NCBI GenBank assembly: GCA_002479815.1
Contig: DLPA01000113.1
Coordinates: 1,984 to 8,329 of the forward strand
DNA: 6,346 bases
Reading direction: 5' to 3'
Source of the DNA: a bacterium UBA7470
GTDB taxonomy: Bacteria; Pseudomonadota; Gammaproteobacteria; Burkholderiales; Burkholderiaceae_C
Shown here: piece after piece, positions 6,250-6,346 of the stretch
How positions within the stretch are numbered: the first letter of the stretch is position 1
Layout: the number at the start of each line of letters is the position of its first letter
Position numbers and translations under genes: made by a program
Notes under the pieces: generated by a model
Told to the model about the DNA's origin: nothing
The model's input: the letters and a program-made list of their open reading frames with translations, nothing else
Databases searched by the model: none

Positions 6250-6278
6250 TTGCGTAAGCAGCTCACATTTTTTACTAT
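6250..6278 (+). promoter_or_regulatory. Possible outward sigma-70 promoter in the right repeat
   Basis: The mirror image of the left-repeat promoter: TTGCGT (6250-6255), 17-bp spacer, TACTAT (6273-6278), pointing out of the element toward the right edge of the window. Same modest match; no downstream gene is visible in the window. Confidence 0.22.
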
Positions 6279-6290
6279 TCTTTTTTTAAT
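6250..6290 (-). repeat. Right terminal inverted repeat of the MITE-like element
   Basis: The mate of the left repeat. It shares the identical block TTGCGTAAGCAGCTCAC (6250-6266) followed by a T-run, ACTATT and a second T-run. Confidence 0.8.
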
Positions 6291-6321
6291 GAACTATGTT
6301 TGCTCTCTTCCCCCCTCCCAG

Positions 6322-6342
6322 CCTCCCCCCGCTGGGGGGAGG
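6322..6342. repeat. GC-rich perfect hairpin, 9-bp stem with GCT loop
   Basis: CCTCCCCCC (6322-6330), loop GCT, GGGGGGAGG (6334-6342). It is preceded by another C-rich stretch (6309-6320) containing CCCCCCTCCC. There is no T-run after it on the minus strand, and the window ends 4 nt after it on the plus strand, so terminator function cannot be judged. Such C/G-run palindromes are frequent intergenic repeats in Comamonadaceae, from general familiarity. Confidence 0.55.
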
Positions 6343-6346
6343 AGTT

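Larger units (their letters stand above)
6035..6290. mobile_element. MITE-like non-autonomous element, about 256 bp
   Basis: An AT-rich stretch bounded by long terminal inverted repeats, 6035-6074 and 6250-6290. Within the repeats, 6044-6074 and 6250-6280 match at 29 of 31 positions when one is reverse-complemented, with GTGAGCTGCTTACGCAA identical in both. The outer parts (ATTGAAAAA versus ATTAAAAAAA) also match with one gap. The roughly 175-bp interior has no credible reading frame, so the element carries no transposase and would need one in trans. A 5-bp direct repeat, ATGAA, occurs at 6029-6033 and 6289-6293 and could be a target duplication, but the boundaries are not certain. The transposon family is not recognised. 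Base composition is far more AT-rich than the genes, consistent with transfer. Confidence 0.65.

Overview
The window reads as a betaproteobacterial chromosome segment, most likely Burkholderiales/Comamonadaceae (Limnohabitans, Rhodoferax or Polaromonas-like). This rests on GC-rich coding DNA with heavy TTG, GGC and CAA use and on the character of the protein families; it is inference, since no rRNA or other taxonomic marker is present. The theme is nitrate: a NarK/NasA-type transporter, the PP2C/kinase protein that usually accompanies assimilatory nitrate genes, and a putative nitrate-sensing phosphorelay.

Layout. At 1-1527 (+) is the 3' part of a bifunctional PP2C-type phosphatase/Ser-Thr kinase with a C-terminal membrane anchor; its start lies outside the window. 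It converges, with only 3 bp between stop codons, on a nitrate/nitrite MFS transporter (1531-2751, -). Upstream of the transporter, on the same strand, is a compact three-gene set: a CheX-like CheY-P phosphatase (2883-3341), a stand-alone CheY-like receiver (3361-3732) and a membrane CheA-like kinase with a PilJ/NarX-type sensor domain (3795-5921). The right end (5949-6346) is non-coding and AT-rich. It holds a MITE-like element of about 256 bp with long terminal inverted repeats, then a GC-rich perfect hairpin.

How the parts may work together. A canonical sigma-54 (-24/-12) promoter lies just upstream of the sensor kinase, and a second near-canonical one lies just upstream of the transporter. 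Each puts its predicted transcription start about 35-40 nt before the start codon. Each also has an inverted repeat centred about 65 bp upstream of that start, although the two repeats differ in sequence. The likely picture is a nitrogen-controlled (RpoN) unit. The sensor detects nitrate or nitrite in the periplasm through the NarX-like P-box and phosphorylates its own Hpt histidine and then the CheY-like protein; CheX resets the signal; and the unit is co-regulated with nitrate uptake. The receiver has no output domain, so its target is unknown: flagellar motor, another regulator, or a protein-protein switch. The set lacks CheW, CheR, CheB and an MCP, so it is not a standard chemotaxis cluster. 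This sigma-54-driven sensor-CheY-CheX-NarK module is the best candidate here for an undescribed system.
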